64,000 bases of DNA. Origin: Trochalopteron elliotii. Taxonomy: Eukaryota > Chordata > Aves > Passeriformes > Leiothrichidae. A model generated the notes under the pieces. The model was not told the DNA's origin and made no database searches. It was given only the letters and a program-made list of their open reading frames with translations. Both the position numbers and the translations under genes were made by a program. The DNA lies in contig JANPWX010000360.1 in the NCBI GenBank assembly GCA_024734555.1, positions 288,875 to 352,874 of the forward strand, read 5' to 3'. The stretch's first letter is position 1. The number at the start of each line of letters is the position of its first letter. Below are positions 1 to 11,133 of the stretch, in pieces.

Positions 1-220
1 TTTTAAACAGTGAATATTTAAAATCCAACACAATTTGTAAGATATATTTAATAGTCACTTCTGAGTAACAGCAGCTGCTAGTTCTGGAACATTTGAGAAA
101 CACAGGTAGACTACAGATTTTGCAATGTTTTCTAAAATCTTGGGAGTGTCTTTGAGCATTTCTATCTCAGCTTTGCTTTACAGGTTTGAGACTTCTAAAT
201 CCTCTCTCTGTGTGCCATAC
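1..220. other. AT-rich flank, no gene seen
   Basis: This stretch is AT-rich and unremarkable. It precedes the first recognisable repeat, and no repeat tail, splice-flanked exon or RNA gene was recognised in it. Confidence 0.5.
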
Positions 221-1299
221 TGTATTGGGTTTGTGTGGCCAAGTTTTGGTAGTGGTGGACGCTACAAGTGCAGCTTCTGTGAGAAGCTGACAGAAGCTCC
301 CTCCAAGTCCAACAGGGCCAACACCAGCCAGCTCCAAGATGGACACACCACTAGCCAAGGCTGGCTGTGACAGTGGCAGTGTCTCCAGGATAATGCAGTT
401 AAGAGAGGAGAGAAAAAATTACTGCACAAGAGCAATTGTGGCCAGAAAACAGAGGGATGAGAACATGTGAGACAAACAGCTCCACAGACACCAAGGTAGT
501 GCAGAAGAAGACACAGGCACCAGAGCTGAGCTTCTCCTGCAGCCCATGGTGCAAACCATGGTGAAGCAGCTATGCACCTGCAGTCCACAGAGGACAATGA
601 GGGAGCAGAGATCCACCTGCAGCCTGTGGAGGAGACATGCTGGAGTAAGAGGAAGCCTGAAGGAGGCTCCATGGGAGGCCCACACTAGAGCTGTGAACCT
701 GTGGAGGGAGAAGTCTGCACTGGAGCAGGTTTGCCAGCAGGATTGGAAACTGTGGGGGCCACATGCTGGAGCAGCCTGTCCTTGAAGGACTGACCACTGT
801 TGAGAGAGACCCACACTGAAGCAGTTAATGCAGAACTGCAGCCTATGGGTGAATTCACTTTAGAGACATTTGAGGAGGACTGTCTCCTCTGGGAAGAACC
901 CCACCCTGGAGCATAGGAAGTGCATGAGTAGTACCCTCTATAGAACAAGCATTAGAAACAGTGTCTGATGGACTGACAACAGCCCCATCCCCTATCCCCT
1001 TATACTGCTGGAGGGAGAGGAGGTAGAGAAGATTGGGATTGAAGTTGAGTGCAGAAAAAAGGGATGGGCATGGAAGATTTGATTTTATTTTTCATTACTC
1101 TTATTTGATTGGCAGTACATGAAGTTTCCTGCACTGAGTCTGTTTTGCTCCTAATGGTATTTGGTGAGTGATCTTTCCCTGTCCTTGTCTCAACCCACGG
1201 GCCTTTTGTTGTATTTTCTATCCCCTGTCCAGCTGAGAAGGGGAGTGATAGATCACCTTTGCTAGGTACCTGGCATCCAGCCAGGGTCTACTCACCACA
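221..1299 (+). mobile_element. Solo LTR-like avian ERV repeat, about 1.08 kb
   Basis: The block is GC-richer than its flanks and opens TGTATTGGG and closes CTCACCACA, giving TG...CA ends. Its first two thirds hold many degenerate copies of a module of the form CCACACTGGAGCAG, the body of a bird interspersed repeat I recall. The last 250 bp (about 1085-1299) match the U5-like end of that repeat: TGGTGAGTGATC, then a stretch with GTCCAGCTGAG and AGGGGAGTGATAG, then CCAGCCAGGGT before the CA end. The consensus AATAAA that I remember near 1115 has mutated here. No gag, pol or env follows, so a solo LTR is the simplest reading. The flanks CATAC and AATAT do not match, so no target-site duplication is shown. 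Short open frames inside it are chance products of the GC-rich modules. The class is likely; the family name was not assigned. Confidence 0.65.
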
Positions 1300-2036
1300 A
1301 ATATCTAGAAACTTGATTCTTAGGTATTTTTCTCTTTGGAAAGCCAGAATTAGAACTTAATGTAAACTTGAAGATTACAAAGGTTGGCTTGTTTTATTTG
1401 CAACATTTGAGCATCCTAATGTAGTGGGGTTTGGTTTGACTGGTTTTACTTTGGTAATTTTCTTTTGCTCATTTATACTTAATATGACCTAATTTTTAAA
1501 ACTCTCTTGCACAAGTCAATTCAAGCAATGTGACCTAAAAGCATAACCTCTTCTGAAACAGTAGGTTGTTTGAAACAAGTGATTGCCTCTGCCAGTAATT
1601 TTTCAGACTACAGGTTGTAAGCACAAATGACAAGAAAAATCTCCTAGTTCTTCTTCTGTTTACTTGAAAACCTGTGATAAGGGAAAGCACAACTGCATTA
1701 GACTCTTAAAGAATCTTCTTTATTACTTCATCTAAATCAGGACCATGATGATGTTAAACACCAAGAAAAATCCTTTGGCCTCAGAGGTCTAATTCTAGAA
1801 CTTAAAATTAAGTCCATTTTTAAAGGGGCATGTGGCTTAAGGCCATAGAGCACATAGGAAAATGAGACAGATTATTTTCTTCTAAAACCAGCTATACTAA
1901 GAAAACCTAGCAATACCTGCTATTTCTTCTCCTCTGAAATTTCAGTCTGGCATGCAATTTATTTGTTGTTGGATCAACGGGCAGGACTTGCTTTGCTTTT
2001 GGCCATATCATTGAATTGCTCATGATGAACAACCTA

Positions 2037-2039
<3 letters not shown>
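1300..2039. other. AT-rich non-coding stretch
   Basis: Nothing recognisable was seen in this stretch between the LTR-like repeat and the poly(T) tract: no CR1 tail, splice-flanked open frame or RNA gene. Confidence 0.5.

Positions 2040-2068
<29 letters not shown>
2040..2068. repeat. Poly(T) tract, about 29 bp
   Basis: An uninterrupted run of T lies about 27 bp before the 3' end of the antisense CR1. CR1 elements do not end in poly(A), so the run is not the CR1 tail. It could be an independent homopolymer expansion or the relic poly(A) of a lost retrocopy on the minus strand. Confidence 0.85.
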
Positions 2069-2094
2069 CCTTAATCCACAGAGGTGATTGCTAA

Positions 2095-2830
2095 TTCAGG
2101 ATCATAGGATAATTCCTATAGGAGGGGATCTTGGGATATCTCCAGTCCACCCTCCTGCACTGACAGAATCAGCTATGGGTCAAACCAGGTTACTCAGGGC
2201 TTTGGCCAACTGAGTGTTGAAAACCTCCATAGCTGGAGATGACACAGTCTCTTGGGGCAAAGTGTTCTGCTGCTTGACTGCTCTCATGATGTTTCCTTAT
2301 ATTCAGTTTGGACCTCTTCTTTCAACTCAGTGTCCGTATGCTTGTTTCCCACCTTGTGAAACAGCAAGTAGCCTGGCTCCAATTTCCTAATAATCTCCCA
2401 GTAGGTACTGTCAAGGCTGCTGTTAGGCATCCCCAAAGCTGCATGTTCTCTAGGCTGAACAAGTCCCGTTCCTTCAGCTCTCCTTACATTTTAGGTGCTC
2501 CAGCCCTCAACCATCTTGATGTCTCCCTGCTGAACTTGCTGCATTTTATAAATTTGTTTCCTGTATTTTGGGAATCCAGAACTGTAGCTGGGATCTACAT
2601 AGGGCCTAACACATTAAATAGAAGGGGGAATAATTTTCCTGGCTCTTTCCATATGAACTCAGCCCAGGATACTTTTGGCCTTCTTCGGTGATAGAGCACA
2701 CTGATGGCTGATGTGTAATTTGTCCATGTCTGCCCACCAGGACCCTCAGGTCATTTCAGCTCCTTTTCAAAGCTGTCTCCAAAGTATCTGGTTCCCTCAT
2801 GTCTGCTAAGGTCTTTCTTACCAGGTGCAG
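2095..2830 (-). mobile_element. CR1 LINE fragment, antisense, 3' end at left
   Basis: Read on the minus strand, this is the 3' half of a CR1 non-LTR retrotransposon. On the plus strand it starts ATCATAGGAT, the complement of the CR1 tail, and continues through degenerate CR1 landmarks such as CTCCAGTCCACCCTCCTGC, CATAGCTGGAGATG, a pyrimidine-rich AGGCTGAACAAGTCCC and CCTGCTGAACTTGCTGCA. Stops and indels are frequent, so it is old and inactive. It breaks off at ACCAGGTGCAG, where an LTR block begins, and the CR1 resumes after about 4088. The frame at 2308-2691 is antisense to this element and not a gene. Confidence 0.75.
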
Positions 2831-3310
2831 TGTGGGAGTGCATTTTTTAATTTTAAGTTAATATTCCTCTGTAAAATGGTTTGTTCTATGTACCCTTTCT
2901 GTTACCCACTTTTGGTTTATCCCTGTCTGTGGGGGCACGTTTTTTAGTTTAATGTTTGATTGCAAGTTAAAGTTCAGTTGTAAGATGTCTTGCTCTCTGT
3001 ACCCTTTCTGTCACTCACATTTGGTTTCTCCCTACCCTCTCCCCAGTTACAGCACCCTAATTGGTTGTTCTCGGAGTTTCCCCCAACAACAGTCATCTGT
3101 CAGTCTTTATGTTATGTAACCCCCTGGTCCTGTCTGTCACTCTGGGGCCTCTCCCTGCATCTAGAAGATTCCAGGAGAGGTGTCGAGTGATTGGGCAGGA
3201 TCCAGGCTTCCAGGCCGATTTGTTATGATGTATGTCTATTATGTTGCTAGCTACTCCCTTACTGTACCTCATTGGTTCTCAGTTGAATCCTCCCCTGAGT
3301 TCCAGCTCCC

Positions 3311-3319
3311 TTTAAAAGG
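3311..3319 (+). promoter_or_regulatory. TATA-like box of LTR unit 2
   Basis: TTTAAAAGG follows a CT-rich stretch and precedes GTCCCTCCC. The same box in the same context occurs in the next unit at 3843, which supports an LTR core promoter. Present-day activity is not shown. Confidence 0.5.
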
Positions 3320-3389
3320 TCCCTCCCCGAGAACTGAGCTGTCTCTCCTGAGGCACGGGTGTCGTGATGAGGGCTCCGTCCTGGACCCC

Positions 3390-3395
3390 AATAAA
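3390..3395 (+). terminator. Poly(A) signal of LTR unit 2
   Basis: AATAAA followed by CTCGCATTGCC lies 79 bp after the TATA-like box, matching the R region of a retroviral LTR. Unit 3 has its own copy at 3923. Confidence 0.6.
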
Positions 3396-3842
3396 CTCGC
3401 ATTGCCTTAACCTCTGGAGAGTCCTTCTTTTTGGGCTATCACCATAGTCTTGCTAGCACTCCTCGGCTGCCAAGTCCCACTGGTTTGCAGCGGTTCCAGG
3501 GCTGGCCGGGCTTGGGAACAAGGACACTGCCCCACATGTCTTCTCTCCAGTGACAGTTTTGTGATTGGTTCTGGGTTCTCCCTAAGTTGTCCCCCCCCCA
3601 GAGACAGTTACCTGCCCATCACCTGGCAAGTAACCTCCTGTTCCTGTCCATCACTTTGGGGGTCTCTTCCTGCTTTTGGAAGGTTCTAGGAGAGGCGTTG
3701 AGTGATTGGACAGGGTCCAGACTGTCACCTCCTACTGTTCGTTGTATGGTCATTTTATATGTTTGTTATGATATGAGCCACCTCCCCGTTATACTTTATT
3801 GGTCCTTGGCTGAACCCCCCAACCCACTGTGTTACGCCCCCC

Positions 3843-3851
3843 TTTAAAAGG
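3843..3851 (+). promoter_or_regulatory. TATA-like box of LTR unit 3
   Basis: TTTAAAAGGTCCCTC repeats the box of the preceding unit, and the following sequence has the same layout with an AATAAA 80 bp downstream. Confidence 0.5.
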
Positions 3852-3922
3852 TCCCTCTCAGGGTTTGTTGTGGTCTCTGGAGAGGCTGATGTCCCGAGGT
3901 GAGGGCTTCACGCTGGAGTTCC

Positions 3923-3928
3923 AATAAA
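3923..3928 (+). terminator. Poly(A) signal of LTR unit 3
   Basis: AATAAACTCG occurs at the position equivalent to the signal of the preceding unit. It is followed by a pyrimidine- and CG-containing stretch that would be R/U5. Confidence 0.6.
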
Positions 3929-4087
3929 CTCGTTGTGACCCAACCTCTCTGGCGTCCCTCCTTTCATCCCTCTGCCTTCGTCACGCTGACGCTGCCGACC
4001 AGCCAAGACCCACCGGTGTATCGGTGATATATTGATATCGGTGCCGAGGCTGGCCAGGCTTGAAAAACAGGCACCGAATCAGCGTAG

Positions 4088-4440
4088 GAGGCTGCATTTG
4101 TCAGTTTTGGATTTCATAAAACCTCCCAGTCTATTCCTCCAACCTGTCGAGGTTTTTCTGAATGGCAACCCTGCCCTCAAGGGTCCTTTTTCCCCAGTGT
4201 GATGCCACTTGCAGACTTGATGAAAGTATATTCCTTCACCTGCCACTTATTGCTAAAGGGCAAAAGTCCCACACAGACCTCCTACAATACTCCACTTCTT
4301 ACTGGCCCGGTGACACTACTCACAGAACTCAATTATCCAGTTTTAACTTATCTAGTTATCCATTTAAACATGCTAATTCAGATGCAAGACCCTTATTTCT
4401 GCAGAGTCTCTGTGAAGGCCTTATCAATCTTTTTTTGAAG
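4088..4440 (-). mobile_element. Continuation of the CR1 split by the LTR block
   Basis: After the LTR block the antisense CR1 resumes with GCATTTGTCAGTTTTGGAT, CCTCCAACCTGTCGAGG, GAATGGCAACCCTGCCCTC and CTTGCAGACTTGATGA. These correspond to CR1 text that normally follows the AGGTGCAG where the left part ended. Similarity fades beyond about 4280, and the right boundary is an estimate. The 176-codon plus-strand frame starting at 4162 lies over this decayed antisense LINE and its flank, and is probably not a gene. Confidence 0.6.
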
Positions 4441-6689
4441 TTCCCTGGTCTTGCACAATCTGCACAGCTGCTCACACAGTTCCTTGGCAACACAGCTTCT
4501 CAGCCAGGTGATGCCTCCTGCAAACAAGGACATCTTGCCTGCTCCAGCCTCCATTCCAGGCACTGCCAGCAGTCTGGAGAGGCGTGCTGTCCCTTTAGAG
4601 CTCTGTTTGTGTCTGCCTGCTGTGCCAAGGTAGTCATTCCAGTCATAGTCCTTGCCCTAGAATATGATGAATGGGTGTTTGACCTTCTTTAACAGTAAGT
4701 CAGCTGAAGACAAAAGCTCAAAGCTTTTGGTAAAAGCTGTTGGAAACTGATAAAATTCACTAGGAGGGAAAGGCTGTAGTTTCCCTATCCCAGCAGCAGC
4801 AGACTAGAATCAATTCAGTCATAGTATGTTGTTAATACAGCCTCAGTAACAGTGGAAAATAAAGTCTCTTCCTCTTTATCATCTCTAAAAGTCACCAAAA
4901 ATGTATGCTAGTATGAGAAATAGAGCTGATGATTCTGTAGGGGAAAATCCTCACACTTGAGCCAATTCTGAATCGATGGTACACCTTCAGGAACTGACTC
5001 AATTTACAAACTTCAGAGAAACCTACCTTGGGGATTAAAATTGTGGGCAGTTTTATGTTGGATGAGTTTATTCAGTGAAGAGTCTCAATAAGAAGCAGAG
5101 CCAAGGATCCATGACGTACTCTCATGAGAAATGAGGAAGAAAAAGGTAAGGAGAAGTGATGAAGGAAGTAAATTAGATTTCCTCATTTGGCCATAGCCAG
5201 CTTTAATAACTTCCTTCAAGCTTGTGTAAGTTCATTTTGAGTGGCGTGAAATTGCAGTTTGTCAATGGCTCTGCAGAAACTGCCAACTCCTAATCTCCAA
5301 TAAGGAGAGGTCCCTTTATTTCTGTCATAAGCTAGGTTGTATGAGATGATATGGACAGACAATTTTCAGTTGTCTCTAACCGTCCTATGTCTTTGTCCTA
5401 CAAGCAGACCACTGTCTAGTTTATCCTTGTAACTTGTTATCTGTGCAGACACTCAGACACTTCAGAGTTGAACAGGAATGTGGAAGTGTTGAGTCTGACT
5501 TTTACTGGACTAAGTGGAGAAAGGACTACCTTTTGCTACCTTTAATTAAAATTAAGAAGTCTAAATTTGGGTTTAACACTAAATATATTAAAGGAAATCC
5601 CATCTGGATCTTAATATTTTCTAATTTCTGGTAACATTTATGATGCTAAAGCCATGTAGAAATCAGGTATGTGTCTCATGAAGGCTCTTATTCTTCTTTA
5701 AGGATTCTGAAAAACTTAATTTCTGTCACATCTCTAAACACGCTGTATATTTGGTATGCTTTTGATTGTTCTTGTGGCTTCCTGTATTAACAAACTTGAG
5801 TCATACTTTAAATAAGAGGTAATTTATGAAAGCAGCAAGAAGGTGCTCAAATAATATTACTGTGGCTACTGAACAACAATGAAGAACAATAAAACCATAT
5901 TGAACAGAAATTGCTGAAAAAATATCTACTCCTCCCTCCCTGGGTTTTTTGGTCACATTGATTCTAGTGGGTGATGACTCCACTCTAAAGATACAAAGCA
6001 TTAAGGAGAAAATTCTGTGAGATATTATGGGCTATTTTCTGCAATCACCAGCTCCATGTTCACCAGTGCTTAGAAAGACAAGTGACACTGGAGATGAAAT
6101 AAAAACATATTTGTATGTGGATTTATGGTTCACCTAGATCTTAAGTACTACATGCATCCAGTTTAAGAATTATAAGTATATAATAAAAGTGTCAAAAAAG
6201 GGAAAAAAAAAAAAGAGAAAGAAAAGCAAACCCAGAAGAGCAGAGAAAGTTTACCAAGGAACGGAACAGTTTTGTAGAAGGAAATGCTGTGCAGGTACAG
6301 ACTGATAGTATTAAAAAGAAGATAACAGAGAGAGATATGATACAAGTCAGTAAATGAGAGGGAATAAAGAATTACCTTTCACTTTTCACTGACCCCAAAA
6401 AGTAAGGGGTACCCAATGAGAGTTTGTTCAAACCAAACTAAGTATTGTGTCACACAATATGTAATTAGATTGTGGAATAAATTTCCTCAGGAGAATATAA
6501 AGAGAAAACCAAGAAGTGACTTGGTGGAAGAAAGTATAGATAGGAGTTGAACAAAATGACTTGAAAGCAATTTTTGTCTCGGGAAAAGCATATACTAATG
6601 ATTTTTGCAAAATACATGGGTGGACAGGAGGAAGGCTCACTATTAACTTGTCCTATTTACTGCTAGGTAATGGGATTATAGGCTGTTCT
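4441..6689. other. AT-rich non-coding stretch
   Basis: No repeat family, exon or RNA gene was recognised. Open frames are short and lack coding signatures. A purine-rich patch near 6195-6240 is simple low complexity. Confidence 0.45.
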
Positions 6690-7291
6690 CCATGAACAGA
6701 GAAGAGCAGAGAGGCACAGCAGGAGGTGCTGGAACCCAAATAATCTGCTCAGAGAAAAGTGCCCTTGCCCCAAACCCTCTGCAGGCTGTACCAGGGGACC
6801 CTCAGCCCCATGCGTGGTCCCCATCCATACTCTGTGCCAGAGGATCTCCAGGCTAGGGGGGTTTAGTCCAAGGGTAAGGGAGTTACACAGGGGAACTTAT
6901 AATGTGCTGCTTAGGGTAGGTATCAAAATGGCGAATGGGAGAATTCAAGGTCCTTTGAGAAGGAATGGGTGTGGAAGACTACAAGAAAAAGGGGATAAAA
7001 GATAGTTGTCATATGGCCAGTACACTTGTCTGGTCATGTCCTGCACCTGGTAATTTCAGTCTGACCTGTCTTCTCATCAAGTTCCACTCTGAATTCTTTT
7101 TGTGGGTAAGGAGGTCTACTTCTGTGTTCCACATGTGTGTATGGAGGCCTAGGTGTGGCAGCTGCAGCAGGGATCATGGGTCATTTGGGGTCATGCATCT
7201 GGGGTGCTAGAAGTGAGAGTGAGGGCTTAGGTCAGCGTATGATCACTGAACTAATCAGTGAACAGGTGAAGTGATTTGGAAGCCAGGGGTT

Positions 7292-7324
<33 letters not shown>

Positions 7325-7326
7325 GT
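7292..7326. repeat. (GT)n microsatellite
   Basis: A run of GT dinucleotides is interrupted only by GA near each end. It lies inside the probable LTR-type repeat. Confidence 0.95.
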
Positions 7327-7411
7327 GCAATGATCAGAGGAATCATGACTGAAGAGATCAGGGGATCCAGGGCAAGTGCTGAAGTCACCCAGAGGTCTGA
7401 ATGCCAACAGG

Positions 7412-7414
<3 letters not shown>

Positions 7415-7450
<36 letters not shown>
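7415..7450. repeat. (GT)n microsatellite
   Basis: About 18 uninterrupted GT units sit about 90 bp after the first GT tract. The shared flanking phrases suggest that the two tracts arose with an internal duplication of the surrounding repeat. Confidence 0.95.
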
Positions 7451-7452
<2 letters not shown>

Positions 7453-10400
7453 GGTTTGTAGGGTTTGTGTTTGGGTCTATGAGGGGTCTGGAGCAGCTCC
7501 TGGAGTGGGGCAGCAGCCTCAGCAGCTCGTGTTCAGGTAGAAGCAACAGAGATATCAAGGATCCAGAAACCAGATGCTGGACCTTTGAGGGGTCTGAGCC
7601 CAGTCACTGGAGGAATCTGCATAGTACATATGGATGAATTTCCCACTAATGGGCCTTCAGCCTGATCATCTGGAGAGGGACCCTGGATTGGAACAGAGGT
7701 TCATTGTGCATGGCCAGAGGGACATTGTGCTGTTTGTTACTGCATGAGTGCCCTGTGTTTCTGTCTGTACTGATCTGTGCAGCTGGCTGTGTGTATGCAT
7801 GAGTACACGCTGGACATGTGTTTCCATGTGTGCCAGGGAAGAATACATGCTCAGACTCTCTATTGGTTGGGCCTGGGGCATGAAGCTGTGGCAGTCTAGC
7901 CTCTTTTGACCTATCCAGTTTGGCCACTACCTAACTTTTACTATCACTAGTTCCCACTAAAACACACTGAGTAAAATGTCTTTTGTTCTGACCCAGCAGA
8001 GCAACCCTGAACAGACAATTAAGGATGCATTGTAAAATTTCAACGGACATGCCTAGCAAAAAATAATTAAAATAATGCAATAAATTCCTTCTAAATTCCC
8101 TTTACTTCATACTTTCCTTATCTGATTCTCTTATTTTTCCTCCCTACATGATGTCATCTATTGTCTTTGTATCAACTAGCCTTACCTTTACACATTCTTG
8201 TATAACATTTTAGTTTTACTGCTTCTATATTCTTTGATTTCACCTGAGGAAAGAGTAATCATCATAAATTTATTAATTCTTACATTGAACAATGAAAGAA
8301 AAAAATTAAGAAGGAATTTAACAAACCAAATGAAAACTGGTGTAAATGGTGGCTAAATACTTAGTTGATGCATAGCCAAGGTGAAGTATGAATTCGGATT
8401 TTGTAATTTTTCTTTACTTTCCATAAAAAATCACAATTAAAATTATGGAGAGCTGACATGTAGTTACTTAAATTTCAGTTTGCTGTTCTTAATATTTTAA
8501 CATTGTATTATAGTAGTATGTACCTATGGACATGAAAATTACATGATATACATGTTCTAAAGTTACTATCTTATCCCCTTAGTTTTTAAAGGCTTTTAAA
8601 AATTTTTAAGAAGAACCTCTACTTTTACTGATGTACATGAAAATAACATGATCACAGCCACCACATTTACATGGTAGGATTCAGTGGATAAATTAGACAA
8701 AAAAGTTCAGCCTAAGAAACAAAAAAAGCATCATAACCAGTTTAAATTGTGGTGAGACTTTAAATTAACAGATTTTAATTAGCAGAAAGCACATTATACC
8801 AGATTTAGTAATACAAGGCAAGACTGTCCACTAGAAGAGTGTGTGGATAGGAATTTAGGACAAGACTTGAGCTCTAGCAGAAGCCTTATATTCCCAGGAG
8901 CATAGATTTCACCAGTGATGTATTGAATCCTGGCTCAAAATAATATTGTCTCTTTCTTACTTCAAAACACATGTGAGGTCTCTGGTGCAGCTCTTTACTC
9001 ACATGCACTGAACTACAGATCAGAGAATATCACAGCCTGAAGTTACATGACTTCAAGTTAGAAATGAGTATGAAGTTTCTTGGACGGAGCTGAATGTCTT
9101 CTCTTCTGTTTGACTGAGCTATACATAACCAGAGGCATTGTAATAGCTTGGGGCTATGTGTTTAAGTTATTTCCCTTGTGCATGAGTTGCACACAATTTA
9201 ACTGCCTAAGTATTTACATATTTTCTGAGACTTCCTTGTTGTAAAAGAGGAACGTTTGTCTGCATAATTGTCAAAACATGCTACTCTTTAATCTGGCATA
9301 ATATTTACTTCTGTGGTAGTGTGTGTCAGGAATTCAGGCTCAGGTTGTAGATGGTATCAAATTTTAGTAAGTGATAATGACATCAGGGAAGGTTGCCAGG
9401 AGAAACATCTGAACTATGCAAGTTAAAAATTGGCATTCAAGAATTGATTTAGCTTCCTTCTGATTATAACATTCCTTTGAAACAGTATTGAAATTCTTAC
9501 GCCTATTTGTACTAGCAATGCCTTTTGTAATGCAGTGCAGCATTTCCTTATCTCTGAAGCTCAGCTGCAGGACAATAAATCAGCCCCCAAGAGCATCCAC
9601 CTCACACTGTTTCACCAGCAAATCATTTTACGTTTCCCCCCACCCCTAGCAAACATACATAAATGCCTAGTGTTATTAACCTGACTTTGTAAAACATGTA
9701 TTCAGATGAAAGGGCTAGAGATGAAGACATGAAGACAGACATTCTTAGCTGGCTAGAAGGTAGATGCAGAGCTGTCAAGTGAGTGGACCATTTCAGCATA
9801 TCTGTTCCACTTGATTGGTACAAAACTTTCCAATGTCATTTTGACTAGCTATGAAATCAAACTATTCTGCAGGAAGTGTTGTGCAGCAGTGAGCTGTTCT
9901 AATGCCCATTTGGATATTTTGAGTGACTCTTTGTGCATGACTCCTCATTGTTATAACTATTCTGGACAACAATCCTAAGCAACTAAGAATCCAAAATTTC
10001 ATCTCTGCCTGACCCTGGATTGTCAGATCCAAAGTGAATCCATGGAGTGCCCACCAAAACTCACTGAGTGTCAAATTCCCTTGGCATGCTTAACACTCAG
10101 GGACACCCTCTGCAGATGCCATTCAGGTGGTCCTGACTTAGGACTGGGGTGCCCAGGATCCTGGGCTCCTATTGTACTCATAGTTGTCTTTTTGATGTCT
10201 ATTTGACCAGAAAGATGTTGCACTGCCTTTAAAGGGCAAAATTCCACTACTGAAATGTCCCTTTAACTGCAATATGCCCAGAGCAAGTGTTTGGAATGGC
10301 TGTTGAGCTTGTTTATTAAGAAACAGTGGATTGTTTGGGGTTTTCCTCATAGTGGAATTCAGATTACTTTGCAGTACATTTAGTAAATTTGTAGTATGAT

Positions 10401-10952
10401 CAAAATTAATTTAGACATTAAGCAAATAATGTTATCAGCATGTGATACATTGAATTATCAACTTTTAAAAATGTTTAGTCCCATTTTAAGAATATATTCA
10501 CTTTATAGCTGACAAGAACTTCTTTTTTATATGGCTGTTTGTAGCAGCTCTGTAAGAAAATATCTAATTTCGTATTTCATTAAATTTGTAATTATGAATT
10601 AATACTGCAGTCAAAATCTATTACTGAATGTTTGTCGGAAAAAAAAACCTGCTAAGAAAAGTAGTTGTTGGCTTATTGTAAAAATAAATTTTAAAAAATT
10701 ATCTAATGAAAGTTCAATTTCCTCTCAGTGAATAAAGCATACTGAGGAGAACAATCAGAAATATCCAATCAAAAATCTATTTGTTAAATTCTCAATGAAC
10801 AAACCCTACTGATTCACCAAAATTTCTCTGTCTTTATTACCTAAATCCAAATGTAAATATTTATATCTAGTAGCTATATAACTACATAAAAATAAAGAAA
10901 AATTAATGTAATTTTTCAAAAACTTGTGTAGGGTTGCTTTTATCTACAGTCA

Positions 10953-10980
10953 ATATATTCACAGTCAGCTGTGAATATAT
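10953..10980. repeat. Perfect 12-bp inverted repeat, 4-nt loop
   Basis: ATATATTCACAG and CTGTGAATATAT are exact reverse complements separated by TCAG. It could form a short hairpin or be a dyad binding site. It is too short for a microRNA precursor. Confidence 0.9.
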
Positions 10981-11099
10981 CTAAAATAGAAATGTTGAGC
11001 TTACTTTATAGCGGTGTGAGTAGTGCCTCTGCCACAGAAAACAGAACATGAAACAAAAAAGAAAAGAAAATGCATTTTTTAGTCTGCTCCCAGCTCCAG

Positions 11100-11133
11100 A
11101 TGGCATGCTGATTTAGAATAATGGCATGCTGAT
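11100..11133. repeat. Short direct repeat ATGGCATGCTGAT
   Basis: Two exact 13-bp copies start 21 bp apart. This is probably a small slippage or duplication event. Confidence 0.85.

Larger units (their letters stand above)
2831..4075 (+). mobile_element. Compound endogenous-retrovirus LTR block nested in CR1
   Basis: The block is made of related LTR units in the same direction. A partial unit (2831-2930) starts TGTGGGAGTGC and repeats the first ~100 bp of the next unit, which starts TGTGGGGGCACG near 2931 and runs to about 3522. A third unit, missing its 5' end, occupies about 3523-4075. Units two and three share the order CTCCCTA, CCTGTC, AGGAGAGG-GTGAGTGATTGG, CCCTTTAAAAGG, AATAAACTCG and GGCTGGCC-GGCTTG. 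In both, the TATA-like TTTAAAAGG lies about 80 bp before AATAAA, as in an LTR U3-R boundary. No proviral gag, pol or env was recognised between units. The ends do not give a clear target-site duplication. Recombination between LTRs or repeated insertion could explain the arrangement. Confidence 0.65.
6690..8010 (+). mobile_element. Probable LTR-type repeat with (GT)n tracts
   Basis: A G-rich island in AT-rich surroundings suggests an insertion. It carries a TATA-like GGGGATAAAAG near 6992 and internal partial duplications: GGATCCAGGGCAAGTGCTG near 7364 and GGATCCAGAAACCAGATGCTG near 7559, each followed by GGTCTGA; the related phrase GGGGTCTGGAGCAG occurs near 7482. Two (GT)n tracts lie between. 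The wording resembles a long avian LTR repeat that I recall only loosely, and neither end gives a clean TG...CA boundary or a target-site duplication. The limits are therefore approximate. The frames at 6814-7637 and 7646-7927 are explained by the G-rich composition. It could instead be another avian interspersed repeat. Confidence 0.4.

Noticed and set aside
262..948. Overlapping open frames near the left end
   Set aside because: They lie in several frames of both strands within the GC-rich LTR-like repeat, so they reflect composition and repeat modules.
4162..4692. 176-codon plus-strand open frame
   Set aside because: Its first half lies antisense over a decayed CR1 that resumes after the LTR block, and the translation has no domain I recognise.
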